Below, in pieces: positions 30,731-40,074 of a stretch of DNA of 64,000 bases. Made by a program: the position numbers and the translations under genes. The stretch is taken from the NCBI GenBank assembly GCA_025352125.1, contig JANXTZ010000049.1, positions 1 through 64,000 of the forward strand, given 5' to 3'. This stretch comes from Deinococcales bacterium. GTDB taxonomy: Bacteria; Deinococcota; Deinococci; Deinococcales; JAAFIG01. The first letter of the stretch is position 1; each line of letters begins with the position of its first letter. The notes below the pieces were generated by a model. That model had not been told where the DNA came from. It saw only the letters and a list, made by a program, of their open reading frames with translations, and made no database searches.

Positions 30731-31977
30731 GCTTCAATCACTTCCCGCACGATGTTCTCGAGTTCAGAAAAGCCCGAGATGTGCTGATGGTTTTTGATTA
30801 ACTTCATACCGATTTCTAAATTCATCTCGAGCACCTCAACGCGTTTTTGATCACTCGCAACGCTGTCCACGTCAAAGACGTGCGCGAACCCAACGCTGCG
30901 ACGAATCATCTCGCAACCAGCAAAACCAGCCGTATCACGCAAAATCCCCTGCATCAACATATCCTGAAACGTTTTTGAACGCCATGAGTTGCTGTTTGCT
31001 CGCTCGAGTTGCTTTCTAAAACCAAGCTCGAATATCTCCCAGCAAAAACGGTATTGCTGGAACAAATAACTTCTATAAGCGTCCCTCGAGTTTTGATCGG
31101 GTGCGTGACCGTGCTGGGCGCTGGCGTTCAAAAATAAATTGGCAACAAACAAGCCGACATCAAAACCGATTGGTCCAAAGAAGGCAAACTCGGGGTCGAT
31201 CACGCGAATGTCGGCATTGTGATGCCCGTCGGGTTGCGTTGCCATGATCGAACCTGTATGCAAATCGCCGTGCAACAACGCCTGTGAACTGGTCATGAAA
31301 CGGTATTTGAGTTCGGCAACCACTGCCTTCAACTCGAGATCGGCTTGCAGTTTCTCGAGCGCGGGTTTGATGCCAGGATCAAATTGATTGCGGTTTATTT
31401 TTCCCAGCAAAAGCACAGCCTCGAACGGTTCGGTGAAAATTAAATCCTCGGTGATCTCGCACAGTTCGGTGTTGGCAAATTGGGTCATCAAGACTTTTTT
31501 GGTGCTTGCTTCCATGCCAAAATCGGACGTGCCAAACAAGGTTTTCGCCAGAAAATCGCCTATCGTTGCGCCCAGGTTATTGAACCTTACGCGGTTGACC
31601 ATCGGCTTGCGCATGACCTCATGAACCCGTAAATCCTCCATCACATTGACAAACATTGTCTCGTCAAACCAGTACGGCACGGGCACAACCTCAGGTGCGA
31701 ACTGATGCTCGAGTTTTAAGGCTCGAGCTTCAAAACCTGCCCGAGCAGGGGAGAGTCGCCACGATTCGCCAGCCACCCGCAGGTACGGCACGGCTTGTTT
31801 GACCAAAATACTTTTTGCCCTGTTGCCAGATTCAAACACCCGAAAGACGAAATTGAGGTTGCCGTCGCTCAACTCTTCAGCCTCGAGTTTGGCGCTGATG
31901 TCAACCAAATTCTTGGCTTCAGGTTTTGAACGCACGTAATCGATCACGGTTTGGGAATTAAGAATAAAGTAATCCAC
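30727..31977 (-). CDS. mtnK: S-methyl-5-thioribose kinase
   Basis: DGNLNFVFRVFESGNRAKSILVKQAVPYLRVAGESWRLSPARAGFE, LLHGDLHTGSIM, VIDPEFAFFGPIGFDVGLFVAN; 4-nt overlap with mtnA. Confidence 0.93.
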   Translation of the reverse strand: MDYFILNSQTVIDYVRSKPEAKNLVDISAKLEAEELSDGNLNFVFRVFESGNRAKSILVKQAVPYLRVAGESWRLSPARAGFEARALKLEHQFAPEVVPVPYWFDETMFVNVMEDLRVHEVMRKPMVNRVRFNNLGATIGDFLAKTLFGTSDFGMEASTKKVLMTQFANTELCEITEDLIFTEPFEAVLLLGKINRNQFDPGIKPALEKLQADLELKAVVAELKYRFMTSSQALLHGDLHTGSIMATQPDGHHNADIRVIDPEFAFFGPIGFDVGLFVANLFLNASAQHGHAPDQNSRDAYRSYLFQQYRFCWEIFELGFRKQLERANSNSWRSKTFQDMLMQGILRDTAGFAGCEMIRRSVGFAHVFDVDSVASDQKRVEVLEMNLEIGMKLIKNHQHISGFSELENIVREVIEA

Positions 31978-32011
31978 GGCGTTCCCCTTATTCTGCTTTG
32001 CTCGAGTTTAA

Positions 32012-33025
32012 CTAAGTCTTGCCGCGACGGGCGAAGGCGGCACTGGCGAGCAGAATAATCGCGCCGATCACGACTTTTTGCCAGGTTGAAGGCACGCCCA
32101 TTAAAATTAAATTGTTGGTAAGCAGTTCAATTAGGATCACGCCAAGCATCGTGCCAAGCACCGTTCCCGTGCCGCCCGTGATTCGCGCCCCACCGAGCAC
32201 CACGGCGGCAATCACATTCAGCTCCGAACCGACCAAATCCGACGGGTTGGCTTGACGGTTGAGCGCCCCGTGCAACATGCCGCCCAAACCCGCCAGCAAA
32301 CCCGCGTAACCAAAGACAAACAGAATCACGGTGGAAACGTTAAACCCCAAACGCTCGGCAATCGGAATGCTGCCACCCACGGCGTAAACGGCGCGTCCCA
32401 TCAGGGTGCGGTTGAGAATAAACCAGGTCACCACAATTGCCAGAATCAGTACCAAAACCTGAATCGAGACAGAGACTCGAGCACCCCCAGACGTGGTGGC
32501 TTGAATCAGTGCGGTGGTGCCAGCCAAATCCAAACCTTTTGGAATGTCCATGATGTGACGGCTGCCGATAAAGGCTTTGAGAAAACCGGAGAACAGGTAC
32601 TGCGTGCCGATGGTGACAATCAGTGACGGCACTTTGAAGCGGTAGACCAGATAGCCGTTCAAGAGTCCCATCAACAAACCCATGCCAAGCCCAACCACGA
32701 CCATCAACAGGTACGGTGCATCTGGATAGACTGCCAAAGTCAGGCGCGTGGTCGCATACAGTGAAAAAATGGCGATGGCGGTGAACGACACGTCGATGCC
32801 GCCCGCCGCCAAGACCAGCAACACGCCGAGCGCAAAAATACCAGTGGTCAGTGATGCCCGAAGCGTATCGGTCACGGTTTTGATCGACAAGAAACTTGGG
32901 CTGATGATGCCAACGACCACACAAAAAATCACGATCAAACTGAGCGTGATAAATTCTGGACGACGGACAAAAGCTTTCCAGAACGTGACGGGCGCGGCAA
33001 CTCGAGTTTGGGTCAATGCGGACAA
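32012..33025 (-). CDS. Sugar-type ABC transporter permease (RbsC/RhaP-like)
   Basis: Multi-TM with VLLVLAAGGIDVSFTAIAIFSLYATTRL and NVIAAVVLGGARITGGTGTVLGTMLGV. Confidence 0.9.
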   Translation of the reverse strand: MSALTQTRVAAPVTFWKAFVRRPEFITLSLIVIFCVVVGIISPSFLSIKTVTDTLRASLTTGIFALGVLLVLAAGGIDVSFTAIAIFSLYATTRLTLAVYPDAPYLLMVVVGLGMGLLMGLLNGYLVYRFKVPSLIVTIGTQYLFSGFLKAFIGSRHIMDIPKGLDLAGTTALIQATTSGGARVSVSIQVLVLILAIVVTWFILNRTLMGRAVYAVGGSIPIAERLGFNVSTVILFVFGYAGLLAGLGGMLHGALNRQANPSDLVGSELNVIAAVVLGGARITGGTGTVLGTMLGVILIELLTNNLILMGVPSTWQKVVIGAIILLASAAFARRGKT

Positions 33026-33062
33026 GTTTCACCTCGAGAAAATAAATTTTGAATCTTAAAAT

Positions 33063-34613
33063 TCATGTGATCGCTTCACTTAAAAGCTCCTGTGACAACA
33101 CAGATTCCTCGAGATTCGCGGCTTGGAAAACTTTGGCGATGCGTCCTTTTTTCATGACGAGAATCGAATCACAATTCATCAATAATTCTGGCAGGTCGTC
33201 GCTGACAATCATCACGCCCAAGCCTTTTTGTGCCAAGTCCTGCACGATTTTGTAGAGCGCGTCTTTGGAGCCGACATCGACGCCCATGGTTGGACCGTGA
33301 AGAATCAAAATTTTGGGTTTGATCGCCAGCCAACGCGCCACCATCACGCGTTGCTGGTTGCCGCCAGACAAACTTTGGGCGGGCAGCATGGTGTTGGGCG
33401 TGGAAATCTCGAGGTCCTTGACGAAATCTGCGGCGCTGCTGGTGCTTTTTTCAAAATCAATTTGATTGCCTTTTAACAAGCGATCCAAGATGGACACCAT
33501 AATGTTTTCACGGATCGGTTTTTGCAAGAACAAACCTTCGGTCAAACGGTCTTCGGGCACGTACCCGATGCCAGCGGCAATCGCATCTCGAGGATTCTTA
33601 ATCACCGCTTTTTGTTGCTCGAGCAGGATGTCCCCAGTGGCGGCAGGTTCGATGCCAAACAACGCCAGCGCCAGTTCGTTGCGTCCTGAATCGAGCAATC
33701 CTGTAATGCCGAGCACTTCTCCTTTGTGCAAGCTTAGACTGACATCGCTGAATGCCCCAGGTTTGGAGAGTTTTGAAAGCTCGAGCAACACTTCTTTTTG
33801 CGGGCTGCTGGTGCGGTAACTGTGCTTCTCGAGCGATTTGCCGGTCATCAGAAACGAAATTTTTTCTTGGGTGTACTCTTTCAAATTCCCTTCGGCAACT
33901 TTGAGACCATCACGAATCACGATCACGTTTCCGCCGATTCTAAACACCTCATCGAGCTTGTGACTGACGAACAACACCGAAACGCCATCGGTTTGCAAAC
34001 TCGAGATGATCGAGAGTAAATTCTCGACCTCTTTTTGGGTAAGCGCCGCCGTGGGTTCGTCCATGATGACCAGACTGGCTTTGGTGGCGAGTCCACGCGC
34101 AATGGCAACGAGTTGTCGCACGGCAATGGGCAAGTTTTCAACTTTGGTTTCCAAAAACTCGAGGTTTGAACTTAAACCCACCCGCTCGAGTGCCGCACTC
34201 GCCGTGTCACGCAACAACTTCCAATCCAAAATTCTCGAGAGTCGTCCCTTGTTGGTAACCAGTTGCGCCGTCATGGCAACATTTTGCTCCACACTGAGAT
34301 TCCCGAACAAACTCAAATCCTGATAGACCGTCTCAATTCCAGCCTCGAGCGACTCGAGCGCCGAGAGTTTGGAATAGGTTTTTCCGCGCACCATCATAGT
34401 GCCAGAGTCGGGCGGTTGCGCACCCGAAACAATTTTGATCAGTGTCGATTTGCCCGAACCGTTCTCGCCCAACAAATGATAAATCTCGCCAGGTGCAATG
34501 CCAAACCCCACGCCACGCAATGCCTGAACCCCACCGAAAGACTTGGTGATGTTCTCGAGTTTCAAGAACATGTTTTCATTGTCTGTTTTGGTTTCCAAAA
34601 TTTGTTCAGTCAT
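33063..34613 (-). CDS. Sugar-type ABC transporter ATP-binding protein, two ABC domains (RbsA-like)
   Basis: Walker A GENGSGKSTLIKIVSG; second domain SLSGGNQQRVMVARWL; 516 aa. Confidence 0.93.
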   Translation of the reverse strand: MTEQILETKTDNENMFLKLENITKSFGGVQALRGVGFGIAPGEIYHLLGENGSGKSTLIKIVSGAQPPDSGTMMVRGKTYSKLSALESLEAGIETVYQDLSLFGNLSVEQNVAMTAQLVTNKGRLSRILDWKLLRDTASAALERVGLSSNLEFLETKVENLPIAVRQLVAIARGLATKASLVIMDEPTAALTQKEVENLLSIISSLQTDGVSVLFVSHKLDEVFRIGGNVIVIRDGLKVAEGNLKEYTQEKISFLMTGKSLEKHSYRTSSPQKEVLLELSKLSKPGAFSDVSLSLHKGEVLGITGLLDSGRNELALALFGIEPAATGDILLEQQKAVIKNPRDAIAAGIGYVPEDRLTEGLFLQKPIRENIMVSILDRLLKGNQIDFEKSTSSAADFVKDLEISTPNTMLPAQSLSGGNQQRVMVARWLAIKPKILILHGPTMGVDVGSKDALYKIVQDLAQKGLGVMIVSDDLPELLMNCDSILVMKKGRIAKVFQAANLEESVLSQELLSEAIT

Positions 34614-34694
34614 TCAAAATTCTTTCTCGAGTTTATGGTTTTGTCTCGAGGGTTGATTCTCGAGATGTGATTGTATTGTTTGAAAAGTAATTCT

Positions 34695-34743
34695 CAGCCC
34701 CACCCTCATCCCCAACCCTTCTCCCGCAAGCGGGAGAAGGGAG
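34695..34743. repeat. Dispersed hairpin repeat, copy 1
   Basis: CCCTCATCCCCAACCCTTCTCCCGcaagCGGGAGAAGGGAG; same motif at 44686 and 49251. Confidence 0.85.
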
Positions 34744-34811
34744 TTTCAGTCCTGTATACGTGTGGCTCGAGGTATTTCTATGCTTATTGCGATTCGCTAT
34801 TTGCTTGGTTC

Positions 34812-35801
34812 TCAGAACGGGAAATTCTTGTAATTGCTCTTGTCCACGTCCACGAACGCGCTGCCGCGAATGATTTTGCCCATGCCTGGACCTTTGGTGA
34901 CAGACACTTTTTCGTACCCTTTGATGCCCAGGTTCATGCCGTCTTTGATGGCTTTCTTCTCGAGCACCATCTGCGCGACTTTGTTCATGACAATGCCAGC
35001 GTCTTTGGGGTCCCAGAATCCGATGCCGTCAACCGCGCCGGTCTCGATGTACTTGCCTGCAATGCTTGGAAGGCTCGTGCCGAAAACGCAGACTTTGTCG
35101 TTCAAGCCCGCCTCTTCCACGGCGCGTCCAATACCGGCGACATCGGTGCTGGCGCTGCCCTGAAAGCCTTTGATGTCAGGGTATTTGGTGAGAATTTCCT
35201 TGGCTTTTTCGTAGGCTTTGTCGGCATCGTCGCTGGTCTCTTGTTTGGCGTCCACCAGCATCATCTTGGAATTTTTGGCGGCGTTGGCAATGCCACCGTC
35301 TGCCCATTGGTTGTGGGTTTTGCTGCCCAAGCTACCAACGAAAACCGTCCATTTGCCTTCACCACCCATGCACTTCTCGAGGCGTTTGTTGAGGTTCGCG
35401 CCGAAGGCAACGTTGTCGAAGGCTTCGATGTCGTACAACGTGTTCTTTTGGTTGTCGGCTTCGTGCGTGATGACCTTGATGCCGCGTGCCATTGCGGTTT
35501 TAAAGATTGGCTCGAGGGTTGCGGGGTCCATCGGCACGACGGCGATGGCATCGGGTTTTTTGGCAACCAAGTCGGTAATCAGTTGGAGTTGCTGCGCGGG
35601 GTCGGCTTGGGCGGGTCCGGTTTGAACAGCGTTGTTGCCCGAGGTTTTGGCGTATTCTTTGACGCCCTCCTCCATGCGGTTAAACCAGTTGATGCCGGTG
35701 ATTTTCACGACCGTGGTGATCGTCCATTTCTTTTGGGCGAGAACCCCAGTCACTCCGGCTGCGACGATTAGACCTGCGCCGATCAGTAGCACTTTCTTCA
35801 T
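34812..35801 (-). CDS. Sugar-type ABC transporter substrate-binding protein (RhaS/LsrB-like)
   Basis: MKKVLLIGAGLIVAAGVTGVLAQKKWTITTVVKITGINWFNRMEEGVKEYAK...; start trimmed to the signal-peptide Met. Confidence 0.9.
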   Translation of the reverse strand: MKKVLLIGAGLIVAAGVTGVLAQKKWTITTVVKITGINWFNRMEEGVKEYAKTSGNNAVQTGPAQADPAQQLQLITDLVAKKPDAIAVVPMDPATLEPIFKTAMARGIKVITHEADNQKNTLYDIEAFDNVAFGANLNKRLEKCMGGEGKWTVFVGSLGSKTHNQWADGGIANAAKNSKMMLVDAKQETSDDADKAYEKAKEILTKYPDIKGFQGSASTDVAGIGRAVEEAGLNDKVCVFGTSLPSIAGKYIETGAVDGIGFWDPKDAGIVMNKVAQMVLEKKAIKDGMNLGIKGYEKVSVTKGPGMGKIIRGSAFVDVDKSNYKNFPF

Positions 35802-35844
35802 AACGCCTCCTCTATCAAAGACTTGAATTTCAAGTCGGATGACC

Positions 35845-36843
35845 TTAAGAATCTCGAACTGGCTTTGGTTTGACAAAGCCACTTAGTCGCGTTCCTGTTA
35901 ACACAATTGAAAGCAGGAGCAGCAAGCCCCAGGTAAAATCTTTGAGAAAGTTAGAGGTACCAAGAAAATTGAGGGTACTCGAGAGCATTTGCAGGGCGAA
36001 ACTGGCGAGCACCACGCCGAGCATTTTGCCCCAACCGCCAGACGGGTTGATACCGCCCATCACGGCAATCAAGATTGCGATCAGCAAATAACTCGAGCCG
36101 TAATCCCATTTGACGCTCGAGGCTCTGGACGCGATGATGATGCCTGCGATGCTGGCAAGCACTCCCGAGAGGGTGTAGGTAAACAGCATGATGGTGTTGT
36201 TGTTGATGCCCGTGAAATTGGCGGCTTTGGCGTTGGTGCCCAGCAAATACAAGCGGAAACCAAAACGGCTGTGGGTCAGCACCCAAGAAAATCCGAGCAC
36301 CGCGAGTATAAATACAACAAATGGAATTGGGATGCCCAGAATGACTCCGTTGCCAATTTGACTGAACACTTCGGTTTCACCCAAGCTGACCGAAGGTCCA
36401 CCGGAGAGTGCAACAGAGAGTCCAACAAACACAAATTGCGTCCCCAGGGTCGCCAGAATCGGTGGGAAGTTGCCTTTTGAGACCAGAAAACCGTTGACCA
36501 ACCCGCAAGCCGTTCCGACCAGCAAGGCAATCACCACAAAGGCGATGGCGTACAGCGTGCCTTGACCCGCGCCGCCCAGGCTCGAGCGCACGATCAAGCC
36601 CGCGACAATCGCGGACAGGTTGGCGATGCTGACCACCGACAGGTCAATCCCGCCGTTGCCGGAAATCATGGTGATGGCGATGGCAATGGCAAGCAAGCCA
36701 ACCTCTGGGACTTGAACCGCCATGCTCTGAAAATTGTATGGGTCAAGAAACTGACCTGAGGACAAAATTGCCGCCGCAACCAGAATCACGACAAGTGATG
36801 CGATCAAAAATCGAAGGTGATGGTCAGACAGCAAAGAGCGCAA
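35845..36843 (-). CDS. Sugar-type ABC transporter permease (RbsC/RhaQ-like)
   Basis: Multi-TM with EVGLLAIAIAITMISGNGGIDLSVVSIANLSAIVAGL. Confidence 0.9.
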   Translation of the reverse strand: MRSLLSDHHLRFLIASLVVILVAAAILSSGQFLDPYNFQSMAVQVPEVGLLAIAIAITMISGNGGIDLSVVSIANLSAIVAGLIVRSSLGGAGQGTLYAIAFVVIALLVGTACGLVNGFLVSKGNFPPILATLGTQFVFVGLSVALSGGPSVSLGETEVFSQIGNGVILGIPIPFVVFILAVLGFSWVLTHSRFGFRLYLLGTNAKAANFTGINNNTIMLFTYTLSGVLASIAGIIIASRASSVKWDYGSSYLLIAILIAVMGGINPSGGWGKMLGVVLASFALQMLSSTLNFLGTSNFLKDFTWGLLLLLSIVLTGTRLSGFVKPKPVRDS

Positions 36844-36969
36844 GGTGATCCTCTCGAGATTGGGCTGGAACGGTTGGCAAACGTTTGCAGGGTGGAGTTT
36901 AAAAAAAGTTGGATGCTTGGACCAACTTGAAACAAAACCTTGGTTGTGGAATGTTCCTATTTTTACGGC

Positions 36970-37007
36970 AATTCGTGTCTCGAGTCAAGTGTCTTGAGAC
37001 ACGAATT
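36970..37007. promoter_or_regulatory. Inverted repeat in the divergent ABC/dhaK intergenic region
   Basis: AATTCGTGTCTCGAG-tcaagtgt-CTTGAGACACGAATT, 15-bp arms with one mismatch. Confidence 0.5.
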
Positions 37008-37275
37008 TGAGTCAACTGTATTTCGAGGTTTAGCATTTCAATTTAAGGTTGGTCAGAACCTCAGATCAGTGCCAAACAAACTAATTTGGTCAGCACAATC
37101 TCGAGACACATGCCTTCCGCTTTGTAAGAATAAGAAGGAGTGTCAAGCAAACGCAGCATCTCAAGGTTATTGGGCGGTATTTGTTCCTGGGTTGTCACCG
37201 CATAGACTTTGTGACGTATGATTTCAAAACCGCGCAACAAACTGAAAACACAGTGAAAATACCCAGGGGGCTCGT

Positions 37276-38274
37276 ATGAAAAAAATCTTGAACGATCCGA
37301 ACAACTTCGTCAATGAAATGCTTGAGGGCATGTACAAGGCGCATCCCGAAATGGTCTCGAGCGTTGGTTCTGATTTGCGTTGCCTGGTGCGCAAGGATGC
37401 GCCCGTCATGAACAAGGTTGCCATTGCCACGGGCGGCGGCTCGGGTCATTTGCCAGTCTTTTTGGGTTATGTCGGGCAGGGAATGCTTGACGGCACCGCC
37501 ATCGGTGATGTTTTTCAGTCGCCCAGCAGCGATCAGATGCTCGAGGTCACAAAACGCATTCACGGCGGCAGGGGTGTGCTGTACGTGTACGGCAATTACG
37601 GCGGCGATGTCATGAATTTTGACATGGCAACCGAAATGGCGAGCCTGGAAGACATCGAGGTGCGCACGGTGCTGGTGAAAGAAGATGTTGCCAGTGCCAG
37701 CAAGGACCGTGCGGATACCAGACGCGGCGTGGCGGGCATGGTTTTTGCCTTCAAAATCGCGGGTGCCAAAGCCGATTTGGGTGCGTCGCTCGAGGAAGTC
37801 GAGGCGGCCACCATCAAGGCACTCGCCAACATGCGCACGATGGGCGTGGCGCTCAGCCCGTGCATTTTGCCCGCCGTGGGCAGACCAACCTTTAACGTTC
37901 CAGACGGCGAGATGGAACTGGGCATGGGCATTCACGGCGAACCTGGCGTGCGTCGCGGCAAGCTCGAGACCGCCGATCAGATTGGGGACACGATTCTGGA
38001 AACCATCAGCGCCGACATGACAATCCTTAGCGGCGACAGCGTGGCGGTCATGGTCAACGGACTTGGGGCGACGCCGCCCGAAGAACTCTACATTCTGTAC
38101 CGCCGTGTGCATGACAACCTCGAACAACTCGGCGTCAAAGTCCATAAAGCCTTCGTTGGCGAGTACGCCACCAGCCTCGAGATGGCAGGCGCGAGCATCA
38201 CAATCTTAAAACTCGATGCCGAATTGCAAGCGCTGCTCGATCATCCCGCCCACACGCCAATGTTCAGGGTTTAA
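37276..38274 (+). CDS. dhaK: Dihydroxyacetone kinase subunit DhaK
   Basis: ATGGGSGHLPVFLGYVGQGMLDGTAIGDVFQSPS, YGNYGGDVMNFDMA, catalytic-His region GMGIHGEPG. Confidence 0.94.
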   Translation: MKKILNDPNNFVNEMLEGMYKAHPEMVSSVGSDLRCLVRKDAPVMNKVAIATGGGSGHLPVFLGYVGQGMLDGTAIGDVFQSPSSDQMLEVTKRIHGGRGVLYVYGNYGGDVMNFDMATEMASLEDIEVRTVLVKEDVASASKDRADTRRGVAGMVFAFKIAGAKADLGASLEEVEAATIKALANMRTMGVALSPCILPAVGRPTFNVPDGEMELGMGIHGEPGVRRGKLETADQIGDTILETISADMTILSGDSVAVMVNGLGATPPEELYILYRRVHDNLEQLGVKVHKAFVGEYATSLEMAGASITILKLDAELQALLDHPAHTPMFRV

Positions 38275-38276
38275 CC

Positions 38277-38894
38277 ATGACAGGAACTGACTTTCAGGCA
38301 GGAATTGAACGCGTCGCCAAAAAATTACTCGAGATTACCGATGTACTCAATACCCTGGACGCCGCGATGGGTGATGGCGATACCGGTGTCAGCGTTTCCA
38401 AGGGCGCTCAAGGGGTGCTCGAGCACGTGACTGCCAATCCAGCCGGTGATGACATCGGCAAGTGGCTTGCTGGCGTCGGTATGGCGTACAATCGCGTCGC
38501 GCCAAGTACTATGGGCGCACTGGTTGCCACCGCCCTGATGCGGGCAGGCAAGGAGGTGCTCGCCAGCTCGAGTGTGGACGATATCGGTCTGGCAAAAATG
38601 TTGCAGGCAGCCAATGTTGGCATTCAGGAGCGCGGCAAAGCCAAACTGGGCGACAAAACCCTGGTGGATGCGCTGCATCCTGCCGCCGAAGCCTTCAGCG
38701 CCGCCATCAATACTGGCTCTAGCCTGGAAGATGCAGGTCAATCGATGCTCGAGGCAGCCAGAAAAGGTCGAGATGCCGCGATGCCCTTAAAAAGCATGAT
38801 TGGACGGGCGAACTGGGTCGGTGGGACAGAAGGAAAACTTGACCCTGGAACAGTTTTGGTCGTGACCGTACTCGAGGCGTTGATGCGGGTTTAA
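38277..38894 (+). CDS. dhaL: Dihydroxyacetone kinase subunit DhaL
   Basis: [60 protein letters not shown]; directly follows dhaK. Confidence 0.94.
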   Translation: MTGTDFQAGIERVAKKLLEITDVLNTLDAAMGDGDTGVSVSKGAQGVLEHVTANPAGDDIGKWLAGVGMAYNRVAPSTMGALVATALMRAGKEVLASSSVDDIGLAKMLQAANVGIQERGKAKLGDKTLVDALHPAAEAFSAAINTGSSLEDAGQSMLEAARKGRDAAMPLKSMIGRANWVGGTEGKLDPGTVLVVTVLEALMRV

Positions 38895-39074
38895 ACTTTT
38901 AAACGCAGACATTTTGGCAGATCAGCACGGTAAAAACGAACCATCCAACCCTGAACTGCAAAACGTGCGCCTTTGATTGAAGGCTCGGGTTTTCGAGAAC
39001 GGGCAGATTTTGCTGTGCTCGAGTGCCAAAAATGATTTGAATGGTTGTCATATTTTTCTCCAAACCGTCAAGCA

Positions 39075-39695
39075 TTACAAGCCCCGATCACCGTCCAAGT
39101 TCACGCGGGTCACGCCTGAAATTCTCGAGTAAATGCCCCTCTCGCGGGTCATTAAGCCAGCGCCAACCAGTTCGCGGCGCAGCGTAAAAAAATCTTGGTG
39201 AAATTCGGACAGGATCAAGTTCACCTCGCGCTCTGGGTAATCGTGATCAAACTCGAAACTTTCCAAAATTTTCTCGAGGATGATGTCACGTTTTTTGCGT
39301 TGGGCTGGAATCGCCCGCAATCGCCCGTGTTTTAAAAACGTGTTCAACACCTTAAGCCTAAAACCGTCCGTTTCAGAATTTGCCTCGAGCTGCGTCTCCT
39401 GCAAGCTGACCAATGTTGCCAGGGTTTGCTCGAGCACGGCTTTTTTGACGCTGTAATTTTGGTAATACCCGTCTTTGATGCTTTCCAGAATTCCTGCCGC
39501 CTCGAGTTGCTTGAGGTGATGGCTGACCGTGGCTGGCGTGATGCCCAGAATGCTGGCGAGTTCTTCGGTGTGGCGCGATTTTGGCTTGCAGAGGTTGACG
39601 ATCAAAACGCGGCTTGGCTGCCCGAGCGCCTTGAAAAAATCGGAGCGTTGCTCGAGCGAGATGCTGCTGTTCGGTGTTGGCTTGTGACTGCTCAT
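39075..39695 (-). CDS. ArsR-like HTH regulator with DUF2087-like C-terminus
   Basis: RSDFFKALGQPSRVLIVNLCKPKSRHTEELASILGITPATVSHHLKQLEAAGIL...; C-terminal FLKHGRLRAIPAQRKKRDIILEKILESFEFDHDYPEREVNLIL. Confidence 0.85.
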   Translation of the reverse strand: MSSHKPTPNSSISLEQRSDFFKALGQPSRVLIVNLCKPKSRHTEELASILGITPATVSHHLKQLEAAGILESIKDGYYQNYSVKKAVLEQTLATLVSLQETQLEANSETDGFRLKVLNTFLKHGRLRAIPAQRKKRDIILEKILESFEFDHDYPEREVNLILSEFHQDFFTLRRELVGAGLMTRERGIYSRISGVTRVNLDGDRGL

Positions 39696-39925
39696 GTTTC
39701 CTGCCAGTTGCCCTCGGGTTTGGCGCTGGTCACGCTTTTGTAGGTTCCGGCAAACAAACCCCTGGCGGCAATCATGATGCCAAGTTTGATCTCGTTTTGA
39801 ATGATCGCTTCATGGTTTTGCTCGGCTCGGGCAAGCTCGAGTTGCCGCTTGAAGCGTTGCGCGACCTGTCTGGTGATGGCATCGTATTTCTGGGCAAGGA
39901 CGATGGTTTCGGGCGTTTCGCTCAT
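39692..39925 (-). CDS. Small conserved-looking protein in operon with the ArsR-like regulator
   Basis: 77 aa, SD AGAGGATTCC-ATG, 4-nt overlap with the regulator. Confidence 0.6.
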   Translation of the reverse strand: MSETPETIVLAQKYDAITRQVAQRFKRQLELARAEQNHEAIIQNEIKLGIMIAARGLFAGTYKSVTSAKPEGNWQET

Positions 39926-39939
39926 GGAATCCTCTTTCT

Positions 39940-39993
39940 GATTCGTTTAATATCGAATCAGATGCTAGTATTTGATTCGATATTAAACGAATC
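39940..39993 (-). promoter_or_regulatory. Twin operator: 21-bp perfect inverted repeat made of two GATTCG-n8-CGAATC sites
   Basis: GATTCGTTTAATATCGAATCA-gatgctagtatt-TGATTCGATATTAAACGAATC, just upstream of the 39692-39925 ORF. Confidence 0.7.
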
Positions 39994-40017
39994 AATTTCT
40001 CGAGTCGCAAAATAGAC

Positions 40018-40040
40018 TGGGACGACTTTTAGTCGTCCCA
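40018..40040 (-). terminator. Terminator hairpin after the TPR gene
   Basis: TGGGACGAC-ttttA-GTCGTCCCA. Confidence 0.55.
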
Positions 40041-40074
40041 AAGCGATAAAATCTTATTTTCTAGAACAAATGGC

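Noticed and set aside
34671-35771. 366-aa plus-strand ORF
   Set aside because: Antisense to the substrate-binding protein, whose signal peptide and family match are clear.
34812-35801. Annotation as AI-2 (LsrB) receptor
   Set aside because: LsrB/RhaS/RbsB-like proteins are hard to separate by eye, and the mtnK/mtnA neighbours favour a thioribose or deoxyribose ligand.
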